A DNA stretch of 64,000 nucleotides from Paulinella micropora (GCA_009731375.1 BJOX01000130.1:317114-381113), one strand, 5' to 3'. Counted from the stretch's first letter, positions 40,115-53,562 are shown. Program-made: numbers and translations. Notes: a model not told the origin generated them from the sequence alone.

Positions 40115-40354
40115 CTAAATAAAGAGATAATAGGGGGGGGGATAGAGGGATGGAGACACACACAGAGAAAAAGCGTGAGAATGACAGCAAAGAGAAGGTA
40201 GTAGAGAGGGAAGGAGAGAGAGAGGGACACACACGAAAAGAGGGAGAGGGAGAGACAGGTAGAAAAAGAGATATTGGGAGAGGGAGAGACACACAAATAG
40301 AGGTAGGGGTAGAGAGACACAAAGAGAGAGAGAGAGAGAGAGAGGACAAGAGAG

Positions 40355-40393
<39 letters not shown>

Positions 40394-42854
40394 AAAAAAA
40401 NNNNNNNNNNNNNNNNNNNNNNNNNNNNNNNNNNNNNNNNNNNNNNNNNNNNNNNNNNNNNNNNNNNNNNNNNNNGGTTGAACGATAATCACACAAAAAG
40501 ATACTCGTTACCAGTTTGACTTTGTTGCAGCCGTAAATGGAGTATTTGCCATCTTGATCATACGGACAAGTGCCGATCTGTAGACTGATCAACGTGCCTG
40601 CAAGAGTGCAAGTTACGCGTGGGTAAATGAAAGGTTTATCTAGTCGTTGGTATGCCTGTTTGGTTTGTTGGTTGGCTGGTTTTTTGTTTAGCTGACGGGT
40701 GGCTCAGTTGTCTGATTGGCTGATCTGTTTAGTAGGTCCCTGTCTATTCGACTGGTCGGAGATAGGGGAGTGATACCTAGCGCATAGCGTGGGGGCATGA
40801 CATAAGTGATGTAGAAGCTCCAAGGGTGCATATTGGGCAAGGGCATGATAAAGCCCGAGAAGAGATTGAAGATGCACGAGATTGCTCCCACCAGCACCGT
40901 CGCGGCCTGCCAACATATATCAAATAATAATGGTAAAGAGACGCTGAGGGATGTCCAATTGCAAGATGAAGTCAGTTGAAAGAAAGTGATATAATCTTCA
41001 GTTTATCCTACCTTGGCGTTCGGCATCAGTGCGCTGACCCACTGCCCAACGAAGGTACAGTTAGCAGTGTACAGGAAGTAAACAGTGAAACTCAAGCCGA
41101 ACGCCCAGCCACTGGGCCAGAGCCCGATCATAAAATACCTAGGATAAATAATAATAGATAGATAAGGGGGTCAGGTAGTATTTGTTTAGCAGCAGCAGCA
41201 ATAAAGTAGTGTTTGTAGCTTTTCCAGTAGCTACTAACTATTCTATTATCAGCTAGTAGCGTAGTTAGCTAGTAGCGTAGGAGCAGTTTTAGCTAGTGGA
41301 GCAGTTAGCTAGTAGAGCAGTTTCTAACTATTATACTAGTAGCTTGTAGAGTAGTTAGGAGTACTAGTTAGCAGCTGCCATAAAACTTTTGTTTTCAGAA
41401 AGTCTTTAAATGCAAGGCAAGGCGAGGATAGAACGAGGTGCGTTAGGATGTTCTTAACGTACGGATGGATGATTTGTGTTTGGTCAAAATAATGTGGACA
41501 GCATGGATGGACAATATGGTGGAAGTTTGCTCTTTGGCTGTAACTTGGTTGCCGACGGACTGATGCTGACGGTTCTCGCTCTCAAAACTCACACATAAAA
41601 TCACATAACACACACACGCAACCAACAAGAACAACAAAGTTGCTACTGGATGGAGATGAAGGTCAGGCTGGAGATCAAGATGTAGGGCAGCTCTGCGAAC
41701 AGCGTAGAAAGCGAGTAGGCCAACTCGCCTGCAGCGGACAGGACAGAAAGAGAGATGGATGGATGGATGGATGGATGCATAGAAATGGATCGACACGGTA
41801 AATGGACAGGGAATCGATATGCCACCCAGCAGAAAATGATTTCCAGGAACGCTTGGAAAGCATGACATCAACGAACCCGAAGGCAAAGAGAGACTGGCCA
41901 GCAACAGGTTTTGTGCAATCAGTCCAGAAAAAAGAAGACATGCATGACACCCGTAATCACATATCTGGAACAAAGAAAAGAAACATACCATACAGGCGAG
42001 AGGCGCGCTCCCGATAGAAAACCTAGATAATACACACATACACATATAATTATACCTGCATAAATGAAGTTATACACACACATACATATAGACGATTGAG
42101 TCTACGCGTACTAAACAAGCGCATGTATATGCGTGCGTCAACGAGGAACAATGAAGAAGGAACAAGAGGGAACAGGAAAAGAAAGGGACCGCGCGTTCAC
42201 AATAAGAGGAAAGAGGAAAAGAAGAAGGCGTAAAGAATAAGAAGAAAGACCGCGCGTTCACACGTGGAGATGATAAGCAAAGAATCACAATAAACAAGCA
42301 ATAGACACAGACACAGACACACACACACACACACTGCAACTTTTGATTCGAGGCCAACGAGACGACTACATAAAAACCGGCAATATACGCAAATACACAA
42401 ATTGCACGTATTACTTGGAGCCCATAGGCACAGATAGTTAGATAGCTAGATAGATAACTATAAAGCTAGATAGAGGAAAAGAAAGGGGACCTCGCGTTCA
42501 CACGAGGAGATTTCAAGCACTGTCATCATGTTGAAAACGCCCAGAAAGTCCAGCGTTAGGTACCTAGCATACATGCAACCCGGCGCATGCTTTCTCTCTC
42601 GCTCACTTTAACTACAACAACAACAACAAATAAAAGAAAAGAAAAAGCAAAAAATCTCCCTCTGGCTTGCCCTAGGGCAGAAGAAAGCAAAGGTGTTCTC
42701 TCTCTTTTTCTAGCTGGCAGAAGAAAAAGAGTGACAAGGAAGAGGCGGGTGCTTACTAGTTTCTGTAAGCGTGCAGGTGGGGGACAAGTTTTACATGCAG
42801 ACAACAAATTGAGATGTGTGATGGAAGAGGTAGAGACTCGGGGTGTGTGTGTGT

Positions 42855-42909
<55 letters not shown>

Positions 42910-43797
42910 ACGCGTGTGTGTGTTTTGTATGAGTGCTGACATGAGGGCAAAGTGCGAGTCCACTTCAGGGATAGTATTGAAAGGCAGCTGGTAGAATGTT
43001 GAACCGAACGCCAGGGCGAAGAACAGGAACATACCAAGACGCATTTTCGTGTAGCTACCACCATCAGGTATATCAAAAACATCTTGCGATTTGACAATAC
43101 CATGCAGATATACAGACATTCGATGTATAAAGATATGCGGAAATGGACATGATACAATAACAGATACAAATTTACCTGCTAGTTCGCCAGTAGATGAGGG
43201 TCATTTTCCACGTGCAGTGGTAGAGCTGGGTGAAGAAGGGCATATCTTGGGCCGGCAGGGCTGCCGCTGCTGCTTTTGACCCCCCCTAGTTAACAGGCAT
43301 CAAAAATTATATGTTGCCACCCCGCCCCCCCAAACACGCACAGACCCAAAAAGACACAAGAGGCACATACGTTCTGATTCGCGCTAATCCCCGCTTCTAC
43401 TTTTTCCCGAACGGCTTTGTAAGGCGCGCTGGTCGCCCAGATGTTCGCGAAGTCACGCTTCTCCTCTGCCATGGCGGGGCTGGTAGCATCGGCTTCGGTC
43501 TTGGGACTGGCGCCGCCTATGACCTGCTGCGACGCTCCACCGCTAATACCTACACAGGTAGGAAAGTAGGTCATGCTATGTGTATAATATCATGTATGCG
43601 TATACGCATGCACAGGTACTGCAGGCGTGCATGAGTGCATGTCATGTATGCGTGTACTTATGTACATAGGTGCATAGCGTATGCGTACCCGCTCCAATCA
43701 GCGTCAGCACGTAAGCCGAGGCGTTGTACTTCGGAGGAGGGGCCTGACCTCCTGACGCCTAAGAACAAAGAAGCATCTACAACTTCAGCACTCGAGC

Positions 43798-43847
<50 letters not shown>

Positions 43848-46172
43848 GGATGATACGTCTTTGAAGTAGTCGAGCATGGTCACTGAGTCTGGTCCTATCG
43901 GCCCTGTGAAAGAGAGACCATAGAGGAGTGAGGGGAGAAGTCCAACAAATAGGTGTTTAGGTAAGTAGGTAGGTAGAGATTAGAGAGTATGGTCATTTTC
44001 TCTTCGTCCTCTTATGTGCTCCTGAACAAAAGAGGCGACGGGAGGAAGAAGAGGCAAAAAGAAAGGAGGCAGGCTGCAATGCAGGAAGCAGCCGGGCCGT
44101 TGCAGCATATTTAAGTAGCCAGCGGCTGGTTACAGTAGGGCAACACAAAGGCAGCAGGCAGGATTACCGCAATACGCAACGCGGCCGGGCCTTTGCAGCA
44201 GGCACATGTAGTCGAAGAGGTTGAACAGGGCGGCCGAGGGCTGCAGCAACAACAGCACATTCATCAGTCCAATTAGTTCAGCCGGCCCGAAAATGTGTTA
44301 ATAACTTGGCGCGTGCCCTTTCTTAGTAAGTTGTCCATAAAGAAAGGCAAGGAAGAAGCGAAAAGGAAAGCAAGAGGGAGAGAAAAGTGAGGGCAAGGAA
44401 GGATGGGAGAAGCAAGGAGGGGAGTCGACTTGGTGGATGGTGCAGACAACTGTGATCTGGCGTTGCTGGGCCACTACCCTGCCACCACAAGCAGAAGCAG
44501 CAGTATTACGTAGTAGTATCAGTACTGGTATTGGTAGCAGTAGTAGCAGCATTAAAAGCAGTAGCAAGAGTAACAGTAGTTGCATTACTTTAGTAGTCAT
44601 GGAAGTACATAGCAATAGTCATACCTAAGTCGGGACATAATGGACCGGGCGACGCGGGCATCTAGTCCGGTCGTGGGCTCGTCCAAGAACAGGATCGACG
44701 GGTTCGACACGAGCTCCACCGCGATGGTGAGACACTTGCGTTGGTCCGAACTGAGCCCGTTTTCTCCTGTGCATGATGTACGTAAGTACTTGGTTAAGTG
44801 AGTAAGTTGACAGCATCGACAACGAAAAAGACAACTATTGAAAAACAAACAGTCAACAAACAACAACAACAACAACAAAAAAAAAAAAACCGTTCTCTTA
44901 ATTTTCTTTACTTGCCTTGATTTTTTTTTTCTCCCTCCTCCCGCTCGTCTGATTTGTTTCTTGCTGGTATATATGTTGTTGCTGGCTGCTGCGGTCGTCG
45001 TTTGTTTGTCTGTTGTTTGATGTCGTTCACTGTTTTGTTGGTATCTTAGATGTTAAGTGTTTTTTTGTCGTGTGCTGTTTAGCTCTTGCTGGTTGCTGCC
45101 GTTGTTCTTTTTCTCACCTAGTATGCCCACAACTCTATCTTGAATGGGCAAGAGGCCCAGGTCCCGCAAGGTATCCTCCACCAGCTGCTGCCGTTGAGCA
45201 ACCAAGGCGGCCTGGACAATATGCATGCATGCACATCGTACACACACACAAAATACATACACAAAGACATTCATGCACCTGCACGCATCACGCATACCAT
45301 ACATAAGAACAAAAATCACATAACCATACACATACTTGGTCGCCGTTGTCCAGCCGGAAACGCAGGTTGGCAGAGAACTCGACGGCCTCGCGCACCGTCT
45401 GCTGAGCAGAGTGCAGGTCCATTTGCTCGCAGTAGGCGGCGCAGCGGTTGAAGGCCTCTTTGCTTATCTCGGCCCCGTTCACCAGGATCTTTCCGGTGGG
45501 TATACCGACCGTCTAATATATACTTGTAGTGTGTGTATTTATATACATCAAGCTTTATGACTTGTCTCTTGCATGTTCGTCTGTATGTGTACGGAAGTCA
45601 GAAAATAATTTTCATGTACTATGAGGCATATTGTGCATATTATGTAGGCCATTCGGTATGTTTGAACAGCATCCACTGGAGAGATTCCAAGTGTGCGCAT
45701 CTAACTGAAGAGTCGGGAAAATGGCCCTATATTAACTTTCCACGTAATTAGCGGTGAAAACGGCGAAACTTTTTATATGCATCTTAGTTCAGTAAGTAAA
45801 GTGTAAAAATACAAACAAAGTCAGAGTTATGTACCAGCAATCAGGTGTCAGTCATGAAGTAAGCCAAGTGTGCATGATGCATACAACGCACAGAAGTCTA
45901 CGAACGACGCAAGCACAGAATCGGCAAGCAACTAAGTGAGCACACAGTGAGCTGGTTTGCGCGTGGCCAGGTCCACACAGATGTTAGAAGAACCTTGCGT
46001 CCTGCCATTACATCAAGCAGTGTGGTCTTGCCCGCTCCAGACGAGCCCATCAAAGCCGTCAGCGTACCCGGCGCAAAGTGCGCCGTCACATCTGCAAATA
46101 CATACACACACACACTCACACACACACATATATATACGCATTGAGCAATTCCCTTCTATTAATAAAACAGTC

Positions 46173-46230
<58 letters not shown>

Positions 46231-49200
46231 NNNNNNNNNNTGTGCGTGTGCATGTGTATCGAGTGCCGGCTGAGACATTTCAGCAGCTGCTTCATGGAGC
46301 GGTCAGGCATGGGCACAGCGTAGCCCAGATCCAGCACGGACAGCGTCAGGGGCGTGCGCGAAGGTAGGGCTGGTTCTGGGACTTGAATCAGCATCTCTTG
46401 CGACTGCTTGGTCGTCGTCCTGTGATAAGTGGACAGATCGGTAGATAAGATATTAACTGTAGGTAGATTAGACGGATTAGATATTAAATAGATTTAGGTA
46501 GATAATAGATACTAGACATACTTAGATATTGAAAGATAGAAAAATACTCAATCTGGCCGACTGCAGGCGTGTTGGCGTTCTCGCCTTTCTTCTCTTCGGC
46601 TTGCTCCTTGACGTTGCGGGATGTGCTGCCAGAGTTATCGCCTGTCTCCTGTTCGGTTTGCTCCTTGCGGGATTTGCTGCCAGACAGAAAGATTCATTGT
46701 GAGCGCAGTCAGCTGGTGGGGAAATTCATGTATGCGGCTCGCCAAACTGTGCGGACGGCGTTGTTGCTGTCTGCTGTTATGCTGCAGCTGCTTTGACTGC
46801 CCACTTTGGCGTTACTTTACTATTATATTATCAGCAGCCTCATGGTGGATTAACAAAGGCTGCCGAAATATGCTGCCAACGACATCCCTCAAAGCGCATG
46901 TTGTTGCTGTTGCCTTTTTCTTGTCGTTATTTGCGAATATGCCTGCTGTGGCTCTAACTTGCCGTCGTTGTTTGTTGCTGTTGTCGAGCTCTTGTTGTTT
47001 GTTGTGGTTGTCGTAAGTTATTCAGGCTGCTTTGTTACTACTGTTGTTGTGACATCCATCATCGTCGTCACCACCATCATCATCATGTGAAGCATACGGC
47101 TCGGGCATGTGAATCCATCGGCTTCCGTCGAAGCGCAGGTAAAACAGCGCTGCTGTTGTCAAGGCATAGAACAGCACGTAGTAGAAGCAAAGCACGGCAA
47201 TGCCGATCCAGATGAACCTACAGAGAGCAGGCATACATGAAATCAAAGTGTGTGCGTGTATTATTTGTGTATGTACGTAAGAGACACAACACCGAAACAA
47301 ACCAGCCGTTAGAACACATAAGCATATACTTCATTACAGACATAGATAGAAGCAGACGTACTCGCGTCCTTGATGTATCTGGAAGCGGGTCAGATAGGCT
47401 TGTCTCGCCGCTGGGGGAACCCTTGACTATACGCACACATACGATACACATTCACATGATATATGTCTGCACAATCTAACATACAGGATTAGAATGATAA
47501 ATATAAAATAGTACAGTCTAAATAGAATGATCATACGGTATAATATAGTAAAAAATCATTTGGCATGATATAAATAATACAAATACTAAATTCTAATAAA
47601 ATGAAAATATTATCGAACACAGCCTAAAAATAGATGAAACATGATGTCATGTAATATGATATGATGTTAAGATGATAGAAAATTCTAATTCAGTCAAAAA
47701 GAAAAAGAACATGATATAATATAATATAATATAAAATATAATATACTATATGTAGTTATACAATGCATACATGGGAAACGGCCTCGTCGTTCGGTCCAAG
47801 GAATTCATTCAGCAACACCGAGCGCAGGGCCCAGGCCAGGGGGTTCAGCCAATACAGCCATTTCCAATAGACCGGAATCAGGTCCGCCGCGATGATATTG
47901 CCGCTGACAGCCACATAACGACACATCATAAGTACACACGCCTCGCTCGGTCACACACCGCTCCCTGTTGACTGACAAAAACTTGCATCGCTTCCAAGAG
48001 TCTTCTAGTGAGCCTGATAAAGTCGTTCAACTTAGTGGCTGGATCTTCATGCAAGCACATCGCCACCGACACAATAACGAACATCTTCATGTTTCAACCG
48101 TACCACAGACACAAACTAACAACGATTGTCACGTTTCAACCGTATCACAGACACAAACCAACAACGATGTTCATGTTTCAAGCATATCACAGACACAAAC
48201 TAACGACCGTCTTCATGCTTCAACCGTATCACAGACACAAACCAACGACCATCTTAATGTATTCATGTATCAACCGGATCACAGACACAAACATGGACAT
48301 GGGCTCCAACTCAGCAAACACCAAGACGCCCACACACAAACACACATGTTCATTCTCTCTCCATCTCCTTAGACACACCTGAAGAGCAGAAAGAAGCATA
48401 CTGACACACCAGCACGGGCTTGTGCTATGGTGGCGGTGGCGGAGATCGAGGCCAGGAAGGTAAAGTAACCCCCGATCGCGTTCTGGAAGGAGAAGATGAT
48501 GAAATAGTAGGTGAAGAAGGAGGCGGCAGTAAGCGTTAGACGGCTCAGGAAATAGAAAGACAAGGCAAAGATGAGCGACACCACCAGATTTATTGGCAGG
48601 GAGGCCTACGTACAAAGAAATATTTTCATTCATACATAACATACCAATCCGTACAGCATCAATACATAAGTACGCACATGCTGCATTGTATATACACGTG
48701 TTACTATATTATGTCATACATATATGTATATATATACTTATTTATGTATATCCTTTCTAATGTTTCCCAGTTGAATTTTTGTGTATTTATTTTTATATTT
48801 ATGTTAAGTTTTTTTCTCACGTACATACATTTTTTTTAAATTTATATTTTGTTTTACCAGCGCTACCGTCAGGCCGTAATACCAGGTCCTACACATACAG
48901 ACACATACATATGCACAGACAGACATTGATACATTCATTCATTCATACATACATGCTTGCCCAGGCGTTCTATCCAATCCGAATGCAAACATACACAGAC
49001 ACGAACCGAAGAGAAACCTTTCCCGTATATATGAGCTATTAACATGGGTTCGAACGAAAGTCGCAGGGGAAATATACGAAATACGCGGTGGGTTTGTTGA
49101 AACCTGAAGAAGCGGGCTCCTTCTTGTTTACGGAATACCGGACGGGAAGCAATAAATATAGCAATCTGCTGCCAGGCCTGTGTTTACGTACATGTCTGGT

Positions 49201-50185
49201 GTTTATGTACATGTAAATCTATGTGCACGTAAATGTAAATCCATATGCTGTCAACTAAATTTGAGTCTACTAGATGAAAACGTAGCTGTATTTTTGTACC
49301 TGTGCATATATCTATGCATGTCTTCGGTGTTCTTACACATACAAAACCATGTACATATATACACACAAACGCAAGTGTAAATATGTGCAAACAAGAACAT
49401 GTCCATACACAAATACACAAACGTGTACATACAAAAATACAAAAACATGTACATATCCGCACTACAAAAACATGTTAACATACGCATACACAAGTACACA
49501 TTTACATACAAAACAGGTACACATACACATCCAAAAACATTTACAAAAAGACATACAAGTACGTCAAATACATATACATGTTCACATACAAAACATGTAC
49601 ATACAGACATTTCTCTTGACCTGTCGTTGGAAGATGGCGAGGCTGAAAAAGAGCATGCGCATATAGACCGTGGGGGGGGCGTCGTAAAACACCTGGATCG
49701 CACATAAGATATTAATATGCACGCAATATTTATTTTCGGGGTGCTGTTGGTGGTGGTGGGGTTGTATTTTCATACAAGATAAATATATTTTATATATATA
49801 CACATATACATATTCTATACGTCTAGAGAGAGGATGCATGAACAAGTATAAATAGAGCAAGAAAGAAAGACCAAGAAACGAGGGTGTGCGGGAGGCGGAT
49901 CAAGGTCAAGAGGAAATTACCACGCCGTGTGTGTAATACATAGATATGTATGCATGAAAGTATCTATGTACCGCGCCGAGCAGCAGTCCCACGAACAACG
50001 CTTCCATCAGCTTCCCGTTCAACACCTCCTTGTCCCGGATGAACATCCGGAACTGCACGCAAACAAATAGATGAAAAAAGTATATTATGCGGCTTGCCAC
50101 AAATTTGACGTGTTTTGCAGGCGAGCCGAGCCGGCGAGCCCTCAGATCACGTCAGATTTGGCGCGCCGCATAATCACTTTTATCG

Positions 50186-50227
<42 letters not shown>

Positions 50228-52174
50228 GTTGTATTATTATTATTATTATTATTATTATTGTTGTTGTTGTATAGTCTGAGGAAGCCTATTGTTGTTGTTA
50301 TTACTATTAGTTCGAGTCTTATTGCCTGGGTACAACTGCGACCGCAAACACCGTAACATTTAGACTCATGTTCCAATTCAGCGTAATGGTGCTCGTGTTC
50401 CAATTCAGATTGGTGTTCCAATTCAGAGAGCCACAGTAACCTGACCACATTTTATGGAGGCGACCGATAAAGTATATGTGCGTCAATCTTGGTACATAAA
50501 TATATACTATATACACGTATATAATATATTTCATGTCTGATACATAAACATATAAATATATGTATATATAACATAATTACATGCAGACCTGTCTGTCCAG
50601 TAGGAAGCGCAGGGAGGCAATAACGCCTAGTGCGAATGGGACCTCCTGCAAACATGTATACGCATACATGTGGCACGCGTTAAATACGTATTGGCATGTC
50701 ATACCTACCCAGCCTACATAAACTTAATCTTTTGCATAAAAACATAGATACGCACATGCGTACGTAAATGCATACAATGACATACTTGTAAAGATGTACA
50801 TAGATACATCATTCATGCCTTCACTTCTTAACCTACCTATCGTCTACCTTCGTCTCAAGCCTACGTGAAAACAAACGTACAAACAAAACGCATAACATAC
50901 AACATACTTGTAAGGTATTGCCTAACATGAAATGCAATCAAAAACAAAAAATTTGGCTGAATACATCCGCAAAACCAGTAAAATTTTCTCGATGTGTTTT
51001 CTCCCGTTAACATATTCACGTAGGTACCTTTGTCTGACGCAGATGTGCGGTTTTCTTATCTGGCGACGCCACCTGGCCCAACCAGCAACTTTATATATAC
51101 ATATATATATGTCTATAGTATGTAATTTAAAGTTGTGTTTGTACCATCGTCGTGGTTTTCATCTTTGCCTTGTGGCACTGCGCAAAGTCGGCCGGGGTGC
51201 GTGGAGTAGTGCTGGCGATGCTAGGAGGTAAGCCAAACACGGGCACATAAAACTGGCGGCCGTGGCCACTGCTCACCGCCGTGAAGAACTCTGCCGGGTC
51301 CAGATCCTAAGCCAAGATGCATTTATCGATCAATCTGCAGCCACCTCTAAAGACATCTCTCTTCAGCCATCTCGTAGGTCTGTACGCGTTGATATGTGTG
51401 GGTAAGTAACGGTTTTTTGGTTATGTCTGTTATGCATGACGATGATAAGTACCTCCGGGCAGAAGAACCCTAGTGACTGAAAATAAGGCAAAGCAGCACG
51501 GCGAGAACCATGGTAAATAAGATGTCCCTACATCATACGATAGAAAAATACATGACATGAGCGAATGCAGAAAAAAAAATTCATACATGTATGCATACAT
51601 GCACCAAGAGAAAAATACGTACATGCATGAAGTACATGCACAAGCACGTTCATACATAACACACGCAATAATGAGTCTCATACTTATTGCATACATTCAG
51701 GCTCACATATAAATATACATACATACAAATATATATATAAACACATGGGCGCAAATTTTTATTCATGCATCCATGTATACTTACATATTCAAAAAAAGAG
51801 GCGTGTATACACACACACGGACCTGGTTCAGTAGCAAACACACATAAGCATACATACATATATGCTTTCATATAAAATGGCGTGTATACACACACACACC
51901 TGGTTAAGCAGCAGCAGGTCGTCGAACTTCTCAACCACATCTGGTGCCGGTTGGACCAAAGCCACCACCGCACTCCCTACCGATGTAAACGTGCGTTTGA
52001 AACTAAGCGAAATTATATATATATATATATTATATACATATTTTAAGATTTTTTTGTCAAAGTATGTTTCACTTTTTGAGTTCGGGAAATGTTAATAATC
52101 ATCGAGAGTTCGCTGTCTTTGACTTTTTTTTGTTCCGGAAATGGTAGCAGCAAGAGAGGGAGAGAAAGAAGGAA

Positions 52175-52219
<45 letters not shown>

Positions 52220-53562
52220 AAGCAGGAACACCTCCGAACTTCTTAGTCCAGGAATCGAGGACAGTGATCACGTCCAGCGTTGCCGCGCTGTCCAGCCCAC
52301 TGCTGATCTCGTCGCAACAAAAAACGCTCTGTCCACCAACCCTAGCCAGAAAATAAAAGCTGGATGAATGGAGAGAATTATGTGATGAATGAAAGAGCAA
52401 ACAAAACGAGCGAAAAACATAACTGCATACGAGAAAGCAAGAAAGAAAGCAAACAACCAAGAATGCAAGAAAACAAGGAAGAAACAAGGGAAGAAAGCAA
52501 GCAACACGGAAAAAAGAAAAAAGCAGTGAAAGAAAGAAACAAATGAAAAGGCAGGAAATACAAGAGCTCGCCTAAGGTGACTCGCCGTCTCTCACCACCC
52601 GATACGCCACGAAGGAGGGCATCGCCTACTACCGTGTCTGCGCAGCCCGTTAAACCCAGAAGATGCAACACGAGCTCCGTTCGCAGCTTCGCAATACGCT
52701 GCAGCTCCAGTGGCAGGGTCTCTGGCTCACCATTCAAAAAACGGTCTGCAAAAGTGAGAGTTTCTCTGACAGTATACATAGCCAGGTGTCTGTCCGTCTG
52801 TGGGACGAATGAGACCAGCTTGGACACCTGCACTTCCTGCGGGGTTAGGTTGCTGTAGGTCACAACACCCTTCATGCTGAGCTGATCGTCAAGTGGCAGA
52901 CGACCCGCAAGTGCTTTCAAGAAGGTCGTCTTGCCAGATTGAGGTTCACCCAAGACCAACGTCATCGTGCCGGGGCGAATGGTCCCACTCATTTTGTGCA
53001 AGATTATGCGGGTGTCTCGATTTTTGCGATTCCAGGGATAACTCCGAGCCTTGCTCTGTACCTCGAGGTCCTGAAAACGGACCGTGGGGGTCGCCAGCTC
53101 GAGGTCCACGGAGCGCCTGAGGCTTGCATAACTCTTGAAGAAATCAGACAAACCATGCGTGAGCATTCCTGGAACACCATTCTCCACGTCCACCGGTTTG
53201 ATAACATGGTATGCCTGTCGTGCGTTGAAAGATCCTCCATCCGAAGAGCCTCGTCGTGCCCAGATCGGTTTCACTGGAGAACTTCGGGATGAACCAAGCG
53301 ACTCAGGGCCTGCATACCTCGCGAAGAAAGGAGCCAGATCTGGAGTCAAACTATTCTCTTCGTCGGCGGGCAATTTAATCGCGTTGTACGCGTCCGATGC
53401 ATGCAGAGGATGCACGTGGCCATCGGAACTAGAGGACGCTCGTTGAGCGATGGTGGCAGGTGGTAGACTCAATCCCTCTAGAGTTCCAACATGGCCAGAG
53501 GACTGGATACTACTCTGGATATGAACATTTACAGGCCGAGCTTCCACGGCCCGATCTTCCAT
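39953..53562 (-). CDS. full-size ABCG/PDR-type ABC transporter gene (about 30 exons)
   Basis: Exons recognised by frame, GT/AG borders and order (5' to 3'): 53562-52574, 52341-52232, 51976-51900, 51476-51453, 51306-51145, 50645-50589, 50052-49972, 49692-49621, 49165-49104, 48888-48858, 48605-48410, 47903-47771, 47421-47362, 47217-about 47040, about 46680-46550, 46419-about 46250, 46091-45994, 45512-45336, 45211-45118, 44766-44625, about 44478-44425, about 44245-44206, about 43905-43861, about 43760-43690, about 43551-43369, about 43247-43176, about 43059-42937, 42022-41989, 41728-41648, 41138-41012, 40906-40777, 40597-40521, 40114-39953. Layout NBD1-TMD1-NBD2-TMD2 is that of pleiotropic drug resistance exporters. 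Some borders are approximate and two gaps lie within. Confidence 0.85.
40126..40475. repeat. GA-rich intron, poly-G and gap
   Basis: GA/GGGAGA repeats, G-run of about 31 bases (40362-40392), A-run, then 75 Ns (40401-40475) in the penultimate intron of the transporter gene. Confidence 0.9.
40777..40906 (-). CDS. ABC transporter TMD2 exon
   Basis: Encodes [20 protein letters not shown] then [20 protein letters not shown], matching the conserved NLFSGF-P-W-YY-P pattern of TMD2. Confidence 0.85.
41012..41138 (-). CDS. ABC transporter TMD2 exon
   Basis: Encodes [20 protein letters not shown] then [20 protein letters not shown], hydrophobic segments of TMD2. Clean borders. Confidence 0.8.
41160..41360. 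repeat. TAGCTAGTAG-type degenerate minisatellite in intron
   Basis: Recurrent AGTTAGCTAGTAGCGTAG and variants within the transporter intron. Confidence 0.7.
42855..42907. repeat. GA microsatellite in transporter intron
   Basis: Uninterrupted (GA)n next to GT runs. Confidence 0.9.
43800..43845. repeat. GA microsatellite in transporter intron
   Basis: Uninterrupted (GA)n between two exons. Confidence 0.9.
44625..44766 (-). CDS. ABC transporter NBD2 exon: signature, Walker B, D-loop
   Basis: Encodes [20 protein letters not shown] then [19 protein letters not shown]. The LSxxQRK signature variant is normal for PDR NBD2. Donor GTATGA. Confidence 0.88.
45336..45512 (-). CDS. ABC transporter NBD2 exon: Q-loop
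   Basis: Encodes [20 protein letters not shown] then [20 protein letters not shown], the family pattern G-I-x-GY-EQxDxHxxxxTVREAL. Confidence 0.85.
45994..46091 (-). CDS. ABC transporter NBD2 exon: Walker A
   Basis: Encodes [20 protein letters not shown] then [12 protein letters not shown], the PDR NBD2 Walker A. Acceptor TGCAG, donor GTTCTT. Confidence 0.88.
46174..46240. repeat. poly-T/poly-A run and 10-N gap
   Basis: About 40 T, then 15 A, then 10 N at 46231-46240, in the intron before the Walker A exon of NBD2. Confidence 0.9.
47771..47903 (-). CDS. ABC transporter TMD1 end exon
   Basis: Encodes [20 protein letters not shown] then [14 protein letters not shown]. The [17 protein letters not shown] segment is a strong PDR family marker. 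Confidence 0.85.
48060..48300. repeat. minisatellite, about 43-bp unit, in transporter intron
   Basis: Five to six copies of a unit containing CATGTTTCAACCGTATCACA and GACACAAACTAACAACG. The open frames across it come from the repeat. Confidence 0.88.
48410..48605 (-). CDS. ABC transporter TMD1 exon, multiple helices
   Basis: Encodes [40 protein letters not shown] and [20 protein letters not shown]: three membrane helices in the order expected for TMD1. Acceptor CGTAG, donor GTGTGT. Confidence 0.82.
49972..50052 (-). CDS. ABC transporter TMD1 exon
   Basis: Encodes [20 protein letters not shown] then VGLLLGA, corresponding to the R-x-K start and first helix of TMD1. Confidence 0.8.
50085..50173. 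repeat. foldback element, copy 2
   Basis: Same plan as 12221-12307: TTATGCGGC ends, AATTTGACGTGTTTTGC arm and GC-rich centre. The right arm is more diverged (ACGTCAGATTT). It lies in a transporter intron. Confidence 0.75.
50183..50272. repeat. TTA microsatellite
   Basis: (TTA)n with a GTTG interruption, then (GTT)n. Confidence 0.92.
50589..50645 (-). CDS. ABC transporter exon before TMD1
   Basis: Encodes [19 protein letters not shown] after a TGCAG acceptor; donor GTCTGC. It precedes the first membrane segments. Confidence 0.7.
51145..51306 (-). CDS. ABC transporter exon 5: linker to TMD1
   Basis: Encodes [19 protein letters not shown] through [19 protein letters not shown], the DFL-EF linker expected before TMD1. 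Acceptor TTAG, donor GTACAA. Confidence 0.75.
51453..51476 (-). CDS. ABC transporter microexon (24 nt)
   Basis: TTTTCAG acceptor and GTACTT donor surround 24 bases encoding SLGFFCPE, which matches the conserved SLGFxCP segment between NBD1 and TMD1 of PDR transporters. Confidence 0.75.
51900..51976 (-). CDS. ABC transporter exon 3: NBD1 H-loop region end
   Basis: Encodes [19 protein letters not shown] then LLLLNQ, matching the family pattern LLQPAPE-FDD-LLL. Donor GTGTGT. Confidence 0.82.
52155..52216. repeat. GA microsatellite in transporter intron
   Basis: GAGA array just downstream of exon 2 of the transporter gene. Confidence 0.9.
52232..52341 (-). CDS. ABC transporter exon 2: NBD1 Walker B
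   Basis: Bordered by CTAG and GTGTTC. It encodes [20 protein letters not shown] then [17 protein letters not shown], the Walker B and D-loop of PDR-type NBD1. Confidence 0.85.
52574..53562 (-). CDS. ABC transporter exon 1: N-terminus and NBD1 to signature motif
   Basis: Starts [18 protein letters not shown]. An N-terminal hydrophilic region of about 165 residues carries two similar blocks ([15 protein letters not shown] and [15 protein letters not shown]). NBD1 follows with Walker [20 protein letters not shown], a Q-loop [20 protein letters not shown] and signature [13 protein letters not shown]. The 3' border lies near 52574; no standard GT is obvious right after the signature, so a GC donor is possible. 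Confidence 0.85.

Noticed and set aside
48008-48382. Open frames over the 43-bp minisatellite
   Set aside because: Repeat-driven and inside an intron of the minus-strand transporter gene.
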